A stretch of DNA of 64,000 bases from Echinometra lucunter (Eukaryota > Echinodermata > Echinoidea > Camarodonta > Echinometridae), in assembly GCA_029962745.1 (NCBI GenBank), contig CM057162.1, forward strand, positions 13,889,650 through 13,953,649. The letters are read 5' to 3'. This document shows, one piece after another, positions 46,965-58,777 of this stretch; position 1 is the stretch's first letter; every line of letters starts with the position of its first letter. The translations under genes were made by a program, and so were the position numbers. The notes beneath the pieces were generated by a model. It ran no database searches. It was not told the origin of the DNA and saw nothing but the letters and a program-made list of their open reading frames with translations.

Positions 46965-47290
46965 AAGAGGGAATCCAAACTTTGATTGATTGTGGAGGTC
47001 CCATGAATGAACGGTCAGACAGGGTGTAGAATGAGGGAATTATTTCGTCAAATTAGTCATTAACATGAGAACACACACTTTGAATTATTCCTTAGCCATT
47101 AATGCTTATGAATTCTTTTTTTAAAAAAGGGGGGCGCAGATAAGAATGTCCCTTCTTTAAATAGTCTAGACAAATCCCCTATCAATTCGCGCAAAGATTC
47201 ACAATCCACCCTCATTTTGATTCAATTGTGACGTCACTGGCCTCGAGCTGGGTGGTAGCAAGCGCATGCTGACAGTGATGCGTAATATGA
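42925..47290. other. No recognised gene; two exon-like blocks
   Basis: Two blocks look spliced on the + strand: 43508-43722 (TTTATGCAG before, GTATAT after) and one from about 44134 (CTTCTTTTTCAG before). They are less AT-rich than the surroundings, but joining them gives an early stop, so they are at best untranslated or non-coding exons or a decayed gene. The rest is AT-rich with poly-G runs near 45360 and 46571, and a GA repeat near 46930. Confidence 0.35.
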
Positions 47291-47455
47291 ACTGAGCATG
47301 CTCAGTGCGCGCTCCTAATCCCAGGATTAACTTAGTGAGCTCACTAACTTTAGTGAGGGTCACTAACTAATATGTTTTCGTGAATAGCTCACTAATTAGT
47401 GAGGGTACTAAGTTAGTGAGGGTACTAAGTTAGTGACCTTTCGAGAATACCGGCC
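47291..47455. mobile_element. Short-word hairpin array B (TTAGTGAG)
   Basis: It begins ACTGAGCATGCTCAGTGC, exactly as array A, and ends GAGAATACCGGCC. Between are repeated TTAGTGAG and CTCACTAA words on both strands. Its right edge abuts NLR-B intron sequence (ATACTGTTTTAATTTTC), and the LRR array of NLR-B ends at this junction. Confidence 0.6.
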
Positions 47456-47682
47456 ATACTGTTTTAATTTTCAAACTTGTTTTAGATTTATTACTTTTTC
47501 AATGATAATCACAGAAGTAATGATAATATTGGATTTTTTAGTACTGCCATGTGTTCATCATCATGATAAACATACTACATAAGTATCTACCAACAGGTTC
47601 ATAAAAGCTAAATGTATATTGCTGATATTACATGTACATGGCAAAATATGTGTCTTTGAAAGTCATCCATCAATCATCAATT
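47456..47682 (-). pseudogene. Truncated last LRR unit of NLR-B, intron part
   Basis: This matches the intron sequence that follows the acceptor-side region of every LRR unit (for example TGATAATATTGGAT and ATCCATCAATCATCAATT). It continues at 49363 after the hAT-like insertion. The unit's exon would be at lower coordinates, beyond 47456, and is missing. NLR-B therefore has lost all cassettes after 49865-50032, and the terminal exon. Confidence 0.75.
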
Positions 47683-49362
47683 ACCGGGGGGGTCACTCTC
47701 CACATGGCCTGCTACCCACCCGTGTCCGACAACCTCAGAAATGCACCCTAAATGGCGTAACTACATTAACCAAATTTGCAACCCTAAATGGCGTAACCCA
47801 TGAAAAAAGCCACCCCAAGTGGCGTAAACAGGGAAATCCCCTAATTTGATACCCTAAGTGGCGTAAACATTGAAATCGATTAATTTGATACCTAAAGTGG
47901 GTCAAACATCATCAGGTAGAGTCGCGGAGACGTCTCTCTGCATTCTGCAACGTCTCATCAGTCTTTCTAGTCTCCTCCTGGTCTCCGCGACGTCTCTGAG
48001 ATGGCTCAGAGACGTCTCGGAGATATTGCAGAGACGTCTCAGCAGTCGCGGATATAATTAGTCTCCGCAACTAATGGATAACGTCTAGGAGACTTTGCGG
48101 AGACTTTGCAGAGACTGTAAAAAGTCTGCCCCCCCCCCCCCAAAAAAATCGAGCATGTTCGAATTTCTTGCGACGCCTCGGACACTCCATATTTTGCTCA
48201 TTTCTTTTTTAAAATGCTGTTCAAATTTATCTCCTTTTATTGAAACAGTAAAATTTCTAGGGTGGACTTGCCCTTTAAGTCTTGAGAAAAAATTTTTACT
48301 TGTGTGATTTTTGCACCTATCATTTGTGGTTAAATAATTCATTAAGCTGAAATATACTAGTCTATTCATTCAGAAAGGCAATTTCGTTTTTGCATTGAAT
48401 TGTACGCAAAGACAAGTCAAGCTATCACTCCCGTGAGTGGGTGAATCAAGGACAGGATAGATTTACATGTAAGTAACGCTAGGCCACTACTGACTTGAAT
48501 TGAAAAACACAACACAATTAACAGTATATGGGGCTAGCCTCTAGGAATAACAACACGAAAGAAAACCAGTGAAACAAAGTACACACGAGTAAAACTTTTT
48601 CTCACACTTGATATATTCACTCACCAATAAACAGCTCTTCTATGGTAATAAAATTTCCGTCAAATGAAACTCACGATGCCATAATAATGTGTTTTGAGAC
48701 ATTTGGAAAATGCTAGATATAAAAAAGAAATTGTGGCACTTGAGAGTACTTTTAAGTGTTTCCGGTGTCTGTGGTCGGCTTCCAACGAGGGCACTGTTGC
48801 TTTATCCATTTTTTAAAATATCGATGGTGCAAATGCATGCCGTGCAGCCGAGCATAGTCGCTTCAAACAGGCACGGAACGGTTGCATTAGCATCGAATAT
48901 TAGCATAGCCATAGCATAGCATCCTCTGCGACCTATGGGCATGTGTATGGTAACGCGTGCTGCCTAGTATAGAGCCGGGTGTAAGAGACTAGCTTGGGGG
49001 ACTGTACGGGGGTCACTCTCACAAGTGCTGGCCGCGCCGGCGTGTGCGAGGATTATTTTGAATCCCTATGGTGTTAATGGCGTAGGTATGTTCAAATTTG
49101 CCTAAATTTGCAACCCTAAATGGCGTAGATTAAATTTGCACCCCTAAATGGCGTAATCTGCATAACCAAATTAGCAACCCTAAATGGCGGGAAGAGTGAG
49201 AAAAGGCTACCCTAAGAGGCGATTTACCAGCGAATGGTGCTGAAAAGCAACCCTTTTTGCCAAAGACGTCGACGACGCCCGAGTGCCTGAAATGGGACCC
49301 TTTTCGACGCTTTTTCTGGACGCGGGTGCGTAGCAGGCCATGTGGAGAGTGACCCCCCTGGG
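47683..49362. mobile_element. hAT-like non-autonomous transposon with 8-bp target duplication
   Basis: CATCAATT flanks both sides (47675-47682 and 49363-49370) and occurs once at the same site in every intact NLR unit. The inverted ends are about 44 bp: GGGGGGTCACTCTCCACATG at the left (from 47687) and its complement at 49335-49358. An 8-bp duplication points to the hAT superfamily. Inside are about ten copies of ACCCTAAATGGCGTAA-like words, array C, and from about 49004 a second, partial left-end-like sequence (GGGGGTCACTCTCAC), so one related element may be nested in another. No transposase is visible. Confidence 0.85.
47917..48125. repeat. Short-word hairpin array C (GAGACGTCTC)
   Basis: The palindrome GAGACGTCTC and variants (CAACGTCTCA, CGGAGAC, GTCTCCGCGACGTCTC) recur about ten times in 200 bp. 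It lies inside the hAT-like element and ends in a poly-C run, perhaps as a separate nested insertion. Confidence 0.65.
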
Positions 49363-49864
49363 CATCAATTCTGACATGAAACTCAATTTTACCCTTAAAT
49401 AACTGGAAGGAGCATGCATTTTCTATTTATCTATCAAACACTTTCAAATCTTGCTTTTACATGCATCATATTCATCTTAGCCTGGAAATGATATTAACCC
49501 GTAGCCTACCGGAAGCGGGTGACACCTGTATTAAGCCTATGGGAAGGAGAGAATTCAGGTTAATGCAGAGTTTACCATATGACAGTACATGTACATGTAT
49601 GACATCATATATGGTATGAAATCACAGCGAAAATTGTTTCCTAAATAATCCAAACTCATCAAAATAGAAAAGGAAATATAGTGATTCAAATCCAATCTCG
49701 TCTATCACTTGCATATGGCCATTGCAACATTATTGATAAATGGTAGTAGAAGAAATAAAGGTAATGAAAATGTATATGTACATATCAGAAATAAACCTAC
49801 AAAGTGTTTCACACAGTTATTGTTCAAATTTTCAATGTCTATCAGACATGAAATACAGACATAC

Positions 49865-50032
49865 CTTTAGGGATGATGCCCTTGCTTTCAAGGTAGAGTA
49901 GAACTCATCACTGAAATACCCTCCATGCAGTGTCAGGTCATTCAGCTGTGGCATAGAACACAGTGCTTCTGTTAGGTCATGTGATGAGGATGGTGTAGAA
50001 CACATAACTCCTTCAAGACTCAGTTTTTGGAC
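49865..50032 (-). CDS. LRR cassette exon of NLR-B
   Basis: A 168-bp phase 0-0 exon with the TTGCAG acceptor and GTATGT donor. It begins VQKLSLEGVMC. The second repeat reads LTLHGGYFSDEFYSTLK, unlike the other cassettes in the MDL core. It is the only intact cassette left in NLR-B. Since no terminal exon remains, read-through past the donor (VCLYFMSDRH, then TGA) may end the protein. Confidence 0.85.
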
Positions 50033-50821
50033 CTGCAAGAGTACATGTTTTCATCTCATGAACACAATTTATGTGTGCATGTAGATCAACATATAAGATC
50101 TACTTTTTTAATTTTCTAACTTTTTTAGATTTATTACTTTTTCAAAATAATAACAGAAGTAATGATAATATTGGATCTTTTAGTCCTGCCATGTGTTCAA
50201 CATCATGATAAACATACTAAGTTTCTACCAACAGGATGATAAAAGCTACATGTATATTGCTGATAATACATGTCAAAATATATGTCTTTCAAAGTCATCC
50301 ATCAATCATCAATTCTGACAAAAAAACTCATTTCTACCCTTAAATAACTGGAAGGAGCATGCATTTTCTATTTATCTATCAAGCACTTTCAAATCTTGCT
50401 TTTACATGCATCATATTCATCTTAGCCTTGAATTAATATTAACCTGTAGCCTACTGGAAGCAGGTGACACTTGTATTAAGCCTGTGAGGAGAGAAATCAG
50501 TAGTCAACAGGTTAAAGCAGAATATACCATATGACATCACATCTATGTACATGTATGATATCATATAGTATGACATCACTGCGCGAATTGTTTCCTAAGT
50601 AATTCAAACTCATCACAATACAAAAGGAAATATAGTGATTCAAATCCCATGTCGTCCATCACTTCCATATTGCCATTGCAACATTATTGATAAATGGTAG
50701 TAGAAGAAATAAAGTAATGAAAATGTATATGTACATATCAGAAATAAACCTACAAAGTGTTTCACACAGTTATTGTTCAAATTTTCAATGTCTATCAGAC
50801 ATGAAGTACATAATTATGCAC

Positions 50822-50885
50822 CTTTAGTGACAATGCCTTTGCTTTTAATATAGAGTAGAACTTATCACTGAGATACATTCCAATT
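50822..50885 (-). pseudogene. Half LRR exon relic (NLR-B)
   Basis: Same relic as 21209-21272 and 680-742 (second half of an LRR exon, first half replaced by intron sequence), at the same place relative to the retrotransposon tail. Confidence 0.7.
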
Positions 50886-50929
50886 AATGATCATATTGGA
50901 TTGTACAATCCTGTCAATTCTTTAAATTC

Positions 50930-51115
50930 ACGATAAACATAAAGTTTCTTCCAAGGGGTCAATGCTCCCTAAGGAGTGGAGATGGTGCACACTTGTGTAC
51001 AGGCTAGAAATCCAGTGATCAGGGGTAACAATAGTAACATTGTAAAGTGCACTGAAGTATTCACGTACATGTAATGCGCTATATAAATATATTATTATTA
51101 TTATTATTATTATTA
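50930..51115 (+). mobile_element. 3' tail of a non-LTR retrotransposon
   Basis: Third copy of the block at 439-640 and 21310-21500, ending GCGCTATATAAATA and a TTATTATTATTATT microsatellite. Confidence 0.5.
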
Positions 51116-51284
51116 TCATTATCAATCAAGCAATATTGGTGAGAGTAAATGGAGAAATGTATCTTCCAAATTCATCCTTCAATAGTCAAGCCTGCAAACA
51201 TGAAACTCAGTTTCAGCCTTAAATAACTTGAAGGATCATGCTGTAAAGCACATTCAAATCTTGCTTTCACATACTAGTACATCA

Positions 51285-53590
51285 TACCGGTACTTATTAC
51301 AATCACACCTTATCTAGTGATGAAATCATGCCCTACATGTCCGTATTATTCATTTAATGTACCCATTCATACTTGAACTCAAAAAGTAATTGATGAGTAA
51401 AATATCTGGACAAATTTACCTCCTGCATAAGTGTAACTTTTTGTTTCGTGTCGTCCATGCAAATGAGTCCAACAATATCTCTCTCCTCGATCGAGCATGC
51501 GTGATTTATATAGCGTACTAAGTGTACTAGGTTGTTTGTGATTGCTGTATGTCTGTTTTGTACGTAGGCGAATGAATACTAGTAGACTAATACAAACTAT
51601 AATAGACAAACGCATTTGACAGAACCTAACGCCTAGCGATCGGTTCCCCGTGCGTGATCGCCTCCCGTGCTGTGCACGTGGCACCGCCCTGGTTATGATA
51701 TCTGTTTTGCAAAGGGCAAAATGATCTAAGATCATTGTGTATATTTTCAAACGTCCATTCCATGATGGAAATCTGCAGAGAGCTATAGCTAGCATGCGCT
51801 AGCTACAGACACTAGCTATAGACAAGTCCGTCACGTTACTGTTAGTTATAAGTACTACATTGTAAAGTGTCGGCATCACCGTCTGTTTCGAATGATCAAC
51901 GATAATCATGAATTAAACAGAACTCTTGTAGGTTGTTAGTTTCTGTCAACATAAAAAGAATCCATGTCAACATGTCGGCATATTTTGTCGACCAGACCAC
52001 TAATCACACGATAATATAAAGATTTCAGTCATATCACATCCTTCATTTGCATTTGATAAATGATAGAAGAAATAAAAGTTATCAAAGAAAGAAAAGTTAT
52101 CACTAGGAATCTTTAAAAAATAAGGCTCATCCTTTTCGTCCTTTTCACTTAGATTTCCTATCAATTCTTATTTGAATTTAATATAGGCAGTCTCCCCCTG
52201 ACCAGGCTTCTTATTTCTAAACAAGATCGGCCTCCACAGTACAGCAATTATGATTTCAGACCCCTGTTCATATAACGCATCTTCCCCTGGTGAAATTCCT
52301 TACCATGAAATAAACAATCCATACAATGGAGTTTTCTTAATATTCAGGGTGGTTCAAGATTACCTTAACGGTTTCCAATATTGGAGAGTTTCAGAGACTA
52401 CTGTAGCATTCAAAGATGGATGAGTGCTACTTGTTGTAGTGTTCAAATATAAAAGTGTTTATCTAAGGAAAATACAACTCAATCCTCTAAATGAAGAATG
52501 AAATAAAGATGAAGGGAGATAACTTAGTAGAGAACTCAGGAGACACAAGAAAGATGAACTTAACAGGAAGAAGTCTGGTAGTGCTCTGCTCTATTCAACT
52601 AAACTTGGGGCTGCTATGCCCACAATCTTCAGAACATGAATTTACATAATGTATATTTAAATATTCAAATGAATCAACAAACAATAAACATAATGGAAAA
52701 GTCCAATTCAATAAAATAAAAATAATAATAATATGTAACATATATATTGCGCTTAATACAGTGTTTTTAAGTGCATAAAGAACCAATAAGTAAAGAAGGG
52801 ATGAGAAGATATAAGTAGTTTGGAGTGATCAAATAAGAATAAGAGCTACCTGAGCTAAACTAAGGAATCTGGTGTGGGATGGAATGAAAGAACACACCTG
52901 AATAGAGAAAGAATGAAGGTGACAAAACAGAACAATAGAAAAGGGAATCTGGAGTAAAGGTGATGGTGATGACAACTGAATATCATTAACTAAACTTAAC
53001 TAATTCCAGACTGCAAGGCAGAGCTGAAAAGGAAATAATGTAAATTAATTCAAGGTCCAGATGGACAACCAAGGAAGAGTAGACAAACAAAATATTAAGC
53101 AAAGTAAATGTAAATGATGTCAAAATAACAATCTTACACTACTTCCATAAAAAATTGAAAATCATGTTATTGTACTTTTTCTTTCACAAGGAATACTTTC
53201 ATTACCTATACATGTACATTGCATAACTTCTTGTAGTCCCAAGTTTGTTTATATTTATCTGAGATAGGAGTATACTGATGCTATTCCTTTCCATGATTCC
53301 TTATATTTTTTTTTCTCATTCATTTGCATTACACTTGTAAAGATGGTCATTATGACATAAATAACTTCTTTCCATTTGAAGACTTTTCCTCACTTGAAAG
53401 ATTTTTACCACTTTATTCCTTTTACGATCACGTCATAGAATTCCTAAATCATCTTCACTTTAAATCCCCAAATGGCAAGCATTCATTTCAAAATAAATAT
53501 AGCAATCATCACTTTTATAACCCCCCTCTCTCTCTCTTGTCAGATTGTGTCCCCAAAACCAAAGTAAGGATTAGAATTAAACAAAGACAC
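51285..53590. other. Sequence specific to the NLR-B copy, no gene seen
   Basis: NLR-A and NLR-B align up to ACCGGTACTTATT (about 51295) and again from about 53590, but here 2.3 kb replaces about 150 bp. 51440-51800 is richer in CpG. A short 3'-tail-like scrap (AATAATAATATGTAAC and TATTGCGCTTAATAC) lies near 52720-52760. No convincing ORF. Confidence 0.5.
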
Positions 53591-53921
53591 TTCTTCCCCA
53601 TATTCCATTACATACATGTATTCTTACATTTTGTTAGTGTGGAATTTACGAATCCAGTCACAGACACCACAGTTCTTCTCATTTCTTGAAATTTTTATCC
53701 CTAGATCAAGAATTTGGAAAATATTTCTTTTAAAAATATCCTCTGTCCATTAATATGTTGTTTTTTTTTTGGGGGGGGGGGGGGGGGGAGGGATGTGCTG
53801 TGAAGTTATCAATTTACTGAACCAATTTACAGAAGGTTTTCCATTATAGCTGTAAACATGGAGCAATGAATATTGCACCTGTTACACAGTGACATAGTGA
53901 AATAGAGTAACACAAGCTCAC

Positions 53922-54080
53922 CTTTGATTCTCTTCCTTTTTTTGCAAGTACTGCATAAAAACCATCATGGAAGAATGTGTTCTCCAAAGTAGCTGTCTCC
54001 AGTGATGGTATGGAGCATATCATCTCTGCCACATCAAGCGACATAGTAGGTCCACAATCTCTCTCAACAGTGAGATTAAC
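53922..54080 (-). CDS. First LRR exon of NLR-B (53 residues)
   Basis: A 159-bp exon, CCAG acceptor and GTGAGC donor, phase 0 at both ends. It reads VNLTVERDC...MSLDVAEMICSIPSLETATLENTFFHDG, differing from NLR-A's exon mainly at YD/EN after ETATL and at the last residues. It sits between the NACHT exon and the single cassette of NLR-B. Confidence 0.8.
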
Positions 54081-55028
54081 CTGGAAAAAATGTCAAAGTA
54101 ATATGAGACAAACATTTACGTTCACTTGGATGTCAACCTAAGTTCTTCATCTACATGTATATGAGCAATTGCTGTAGTTGCACTGTAAGAACTATCTAAA
54201 ACAACTGACAATCACGAGAGACAAGAGCTAAAAGAAAATTCAAATTGGGTTACTCCGGAAGAACTACTGCCATGACCTCTTTCATGAAATTCTAATTTCT
54301 CCTCCAGTATGAAAATCTAACACCCAAGAATGGTAACAATTGAATATAAAAAGATAGGCAGCAGAATGGTATAACATAATGCATATTGCCCATTCAGAGC
54401 GAATGTACATGTATATCCTTTAATGGATCTTGGTCACTCGATCTGTACTACTGCTTGCAAAAGTAAAGCTGGGAGTCAGATGGAATTTAGTCTCTTCAAG
54501 TAAGATAAGCAAAAATCGAGATAATTTCTCAGCCCAATAATGAGGGTTGCCAGGGAAGAGTGAAGTAGAAGTCTCTCAGATAGGATGAACTGGTTCAAGT
54601 GGTCATAAATCCTACGGTGAATCTTAAAGATGCATAATACATGAAATATCTTGTCATGTCAGGAGTTGCAACTACAATCAAATTCAATTATGCTGGTGTA
54701 AATTGAAGACTGTGCCACTTGGACTCATTTTTGCATGTACATCAGCGCTCAAAATACACGGGAGTGGCGGGCGCTTCGCCCCGTGCATTCAAAAAAAGGG
54801 AATATGGAAAACTTCTCAGGGGGATAGTGGTAATAATGTGCAAACTGTTGGTGAGGTCCCCATTCCTCAAATACTATATCACTACACAGTAGAAACACTG
54901 TATTGTACAAACATGTATGTGTACATGTCAGAAACTGCAATGTATACATGTGCCCTGACATAAGCTTGACATAAATTGTGAAATGTTTCAATCTTAAGGC
55001 TGCAATTTTAAGTTAAGTTTAGGGTTAA

Positions 55029-56140
55029 CCCTATATAGCCCGGGCTATTTTTAAATTGCATAGCTGTTGATCGCGCAATCGTGACGAAAATCAGCATGTA
55101 TGTCACCCACAACGTATATGTAATCTCCAAAATTGTAAAGTTAATTGTTACAAAATTATTCAAATTTATTTATGATTAATTAATTATTCTAATTTATGCA
55201 TAAAATTAGAATTCAGCTGTAAATCTGTAAATACAGCTCCAAAACTGCTAAATTTTGGTCTAGACACTCTTTTTAGGATTCTTATCAAATGTACATAAAC
55301 AAATCGTAGTATAAATTTTTTTCTTATGTATTTTATTGTTTTTTTTGAATTTCTTATTTCTTTGTTTTTCAACTTTTCGTCTTTTATTGATTTTTCAATG
55401 GAATTCTTCAGCGACACTATTCCGATCATAAACAACATGAACCCCTTAGATCTCGGCTGTTGATCACGCAATCGCGACGAAAATCAGCATGTATGTCACC
55501 CACTCACCCACAACGTATATGTAATCTCCAAAATTGTATAGTTAATTATTACAAAATTATCAAATTATTTATGATTAATTAATTATTCTTATTTATGCAT
55601 AAAATTAGAATTCAGCTGTAAATCTGTAAACACAGCTCCAAAACTGCTAAATTTTGGTCTAGACACTCTTTTTAGGATTCTTATAAAATATACATAAACA
55701 AATCGTAGTAGCATAAATTTTTTTCTTGTTATTGTTTTTAAAATTTCTTATTTCTTTGTTTTTCAACTTTTTTGTCTTTTATTGATTTTTCAATCATCAG
55801 CAACACTATTCCGATCATAAACAACATGAAATTAATTGTTTTTAATCAGTTAAAGTAAAATTAATGATAAATTTATGAATTTTGGCTAGAAACGGAATTT
55901 GCATTGGATTTGTACATGAAATCACGTTTTTGAGCAATTTTGGGTCTGACATGCATGTTGCATACAATGTAACTTTGGAACCACATACCCGAGTGTGGCG
56001 AATTTGGTCTCAAAAGTTGCGCGAGAATTGAAAGAAAAAAGAAAAAAGTCATGAAACATCGCGGCGTGAGCTTTACACGTTACGGATATATCGCAAAAAA
56101 TGTCGATGGGGGTCCCCCCCCCCCCCCCGGCTAAATAGGG
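55029..56140. mobile_element. TTAA-flanked element with an internal tandem duplication
   Basis: TTAA at 55025-55028 and 56141-56144 flanks CCCTATATAGCCCGGGC and CCCCCGGCTAAATAGGG, the same ends as 29186-29986. Inside, a block of about 380 bp starting at GCTGTTGATCGCGCAATCG (55067) is repeated from about 55447. It is an insertion in the NLR-B intron, absent from NLR-A. Confidence 0.82.
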
Positions 56141-56527
56141 TTAAGATAACAGCTAATATATGCATAATGTTTGGTTTAGGATTGAGGTTTCCAGTTCATT
56201 TAGAGTATGATGTTGACACAAAATGATTGTCAGCACAGCATAAGCTGTACATATACACTCTTACTTTCTTTTCAATTAATTTGTGTTCAAACCTTTTTGA
56301 CCTGTTGAGCATGATGTAATTCCAATATAAAAAGCATTTTCAAAGACTGACCTGCGTTATCTTGTGTTAAGATCAATGGGTTTCATAATGCCCTTTTAAA
56401 TCAAACTGATGTTAGCTTCTATAGCACAATGTACAGCAAATAAAGGAACTACTTAACTTGTACATGTATGGGGAGTGACAATGTAATTTTGTTAATTCAA
56501 CTAATCTTTAGACATGTTCATACTCAC

Positions 56528-58227
56528 CACAGGTAGTCTACTGAATGCATGACCTGCCACAGTATGTGCTGTCATGCCATAGCCAATATTCAGCTTCATC
56601 CCCTGTGATATTTTGTCCTTCACTAAGGTTGTTACATCTGAGTTCTGACTCTCAAAAGCTACATCAACAATGAAATCTATGTCTGCATCCCTTCCAAAGC
56701 CTACAAGAGAGGGCCCATTATGCCGTATCATGCATTCCATCATGGAGCATGCAACGGTTTTGTTTTGTGACACAGTAAAGTATAGGAGATACCTCAACTC
56801 CTTCTTCCTAGGCAGCACTACCTCATCAATCAACCTACTGAACTCACTGTGATCTGATTCACACAGGGAAGCAAGATAGACACCAGCCATGTACTCCTGA
56901 AACAGTTTGTGTGGGAAAAAGACTGGCAACTGCACATGAGAATTCACACAACTACTGCTGCCTGATGTAATTCTGTCCTCCTGAGACAAAATCCCCACCC
57001 GGCAGGCAGTTTCCATTGATTTTGGACAAGACTGGAAATCACTGTCACTGAAAATCAGGGTATTTGCCAGTAAACCAGTAAAAGCTTGTTTGGCTATTGG
57101 TTCAAGAAGCTTGTTGATTTCCTCAAGATAGGCAATGAGTGATGTGCTGCCTACTTTCTCGATCATTTTCTGAGCATAATGCTCCTTCAGAAAGCCAATC
57201 ATTTCTTTGAATATCTGAGAAAAAGTCTGAAGTGATCTAATTCTTGTCAGTCTTTGCTCACCAAGTAATTTCCACATTAGGCAAAGCATTGCAACATAGA
57301 TAGGATAATGGGCCATGTTTTCTGATATGATGTCATTCTCATGAGTGAACTGGATTAGCTGATTTGCTTTAGCATTATCCTTTGCAAAGTACTTGCGAAT
57401 GTAAACTGATAAATTCTCCTTGCTGAAACCCTCAACATGAATAAATGCATAGAGCTTCATTAGATTCTTATCTGATCTAATTTCTACTGCTCTCCAAGGG
57501 CGAGTGGTCACTAAGACTGAGCATGAGGCTAGCTCAACAGAACAAAGAACATCTTCAAGTCTGATATCAGATGTCTGAGGAGGACATCCACATGCTGCTG
57601 AGGAATCAGCTCCTGACTGTGATGGCTGAAGAGGTGGTTGTGACTGTTGACATTCTGACTTTGAAATACATTTGCCACTGAATTCATCTAGTCCATCAAA
57701 TGCAATGAAAACCTTGTCTGGATTTGATCGGATATACTCAGCTAGCTGACAAGCAGTAGCTGGGTTGTCCCTGGCCAAATATGACTTTGCAATCTGACCA
57801 AGAGTGTACTGCTTAGCATCTCGTAGATGAACGATCAAAACCCAAACAAACTTTTTGAAATACTTCTCTTCAATCCAGTCCCAAGCAATCTTAGCACACA
57901 GGGTCGTTTTCCCAGCTCCTGCCTCTCCCTGAACCATGAGCCGCTTGGGAAACTGCCCATTGACTTTGAGATCAAGCAGATCATTGTAATCTAGTGCTTG
58001 TCTGTCTCTTCCATGCTCTTCTTCCATGCGAAGGTTTGTGTACATGTCTTTAAACTGCACAAGAGAAGCAGGATCAAGAGGATCAGTTCTAATCTTACAG
58101 AGACTTGACCTGTATTTGAATTTGAAATCATTTGCACAACGCTCAATCAGTTCAGGAGAAAGTGGTTTGGTCTCAGATTCAGATGGAGGAAGTTGGGTCT
58201 GTGATTCTGGTGGTCTTGATGGCCCTC
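56528..58227 (-). CDS. NACHT exon of NLR-B
   Basis: A 1700-bp exon (two bases plus 566 codons) with the same TTAG acceptor and GTGAGT donor as NLR-A, entering in phase 1 and leaving in phase 0. The P-loop GEAGAGKTT, Walker B VFIAFDGLDEF, sensor-like VLVTTRPWR and the FFPHKLFQEYMAGVYLA helix are all intact. It differs from NLR-A by scattered substitutions, most densely in the Ser/Pro-rich insert and in the last 80 residues (GPSLVGFGRDADIDF against RPHMGRDAAGDRDL). The exon is open and its motifs are kept, so it may still be functional, although no Death-fold exon lies upstream on this strand and most LRR cassettes are lost. Confidence 0.95.
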
Positions 58228-58653
58228 CTAATGTAAAACACATGGTGAATGATATCAAGAAAATCAATCATACATGTACACCAATGTATTCAACATACTA
58301 AGTAATTGTATTTAGATCCAAACAATGAAAGCCTTCATATGAAAAAATGAAAAAAAAAAACCAAAACAAATGTAAACAAAATGGTTACCCATTGTTTATT
58401 GGAAAAGTATGGGTCCTGTATTTATCAAAATGAAAATGAGAAAATGCAGTATTTTTTTTAAAAAAATACTTTTTTGACTTATACGAAGTTGTCAAAGGCT
58501 ATGTGAAATAAGTCCAAATCCTCAGAATCCTACATGTAATTATAGAAACTCAAAGGGCTTTACATGTATTCATAATAACTTTGTGTATGACTACACGTAT
58601 GTTTACATCAAAACATCAAAATTAGGTCACACTTCAAGCACAAGTACTTATAT

Positions 58654-58777
58654 GCAGTGTTGTATGCCTCGAGGCGTGCCTTGTCCTCGAGGCCGGTCTC
58701 GAGGCTGAAAGTTGTGTGCTTGGCCTCAGAGCCTGATGTCTCAACCTCTCGGCTTGAGGCCTGAGTGAGGCAGTAAC
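58654..58777. mobile_element. Short-word hairpin array E (CCTCGAGG), NACHT side
   Basis: It starts GCAGTGTTGTATGCCTCGAG directly after NLR-B intron sequence (AAGTACTTATAT). CCTCGAGG, GAGGC and GCCTC words recur on both strands to about 58777. The same starting words (GCAGTGTTGTATCCGAGG) occur at 62072, next to the displaced Death-fold exon, so these are probably the two ends of one inserted element. Confidence 0.65.

Noticed and set aside
51379..51795. ORF of 138 codons in the NLR-B-specific insertion
   Set aside because: No domain, no repeat elsewhere, no splice or start context. Chance length in a region of higher GC.
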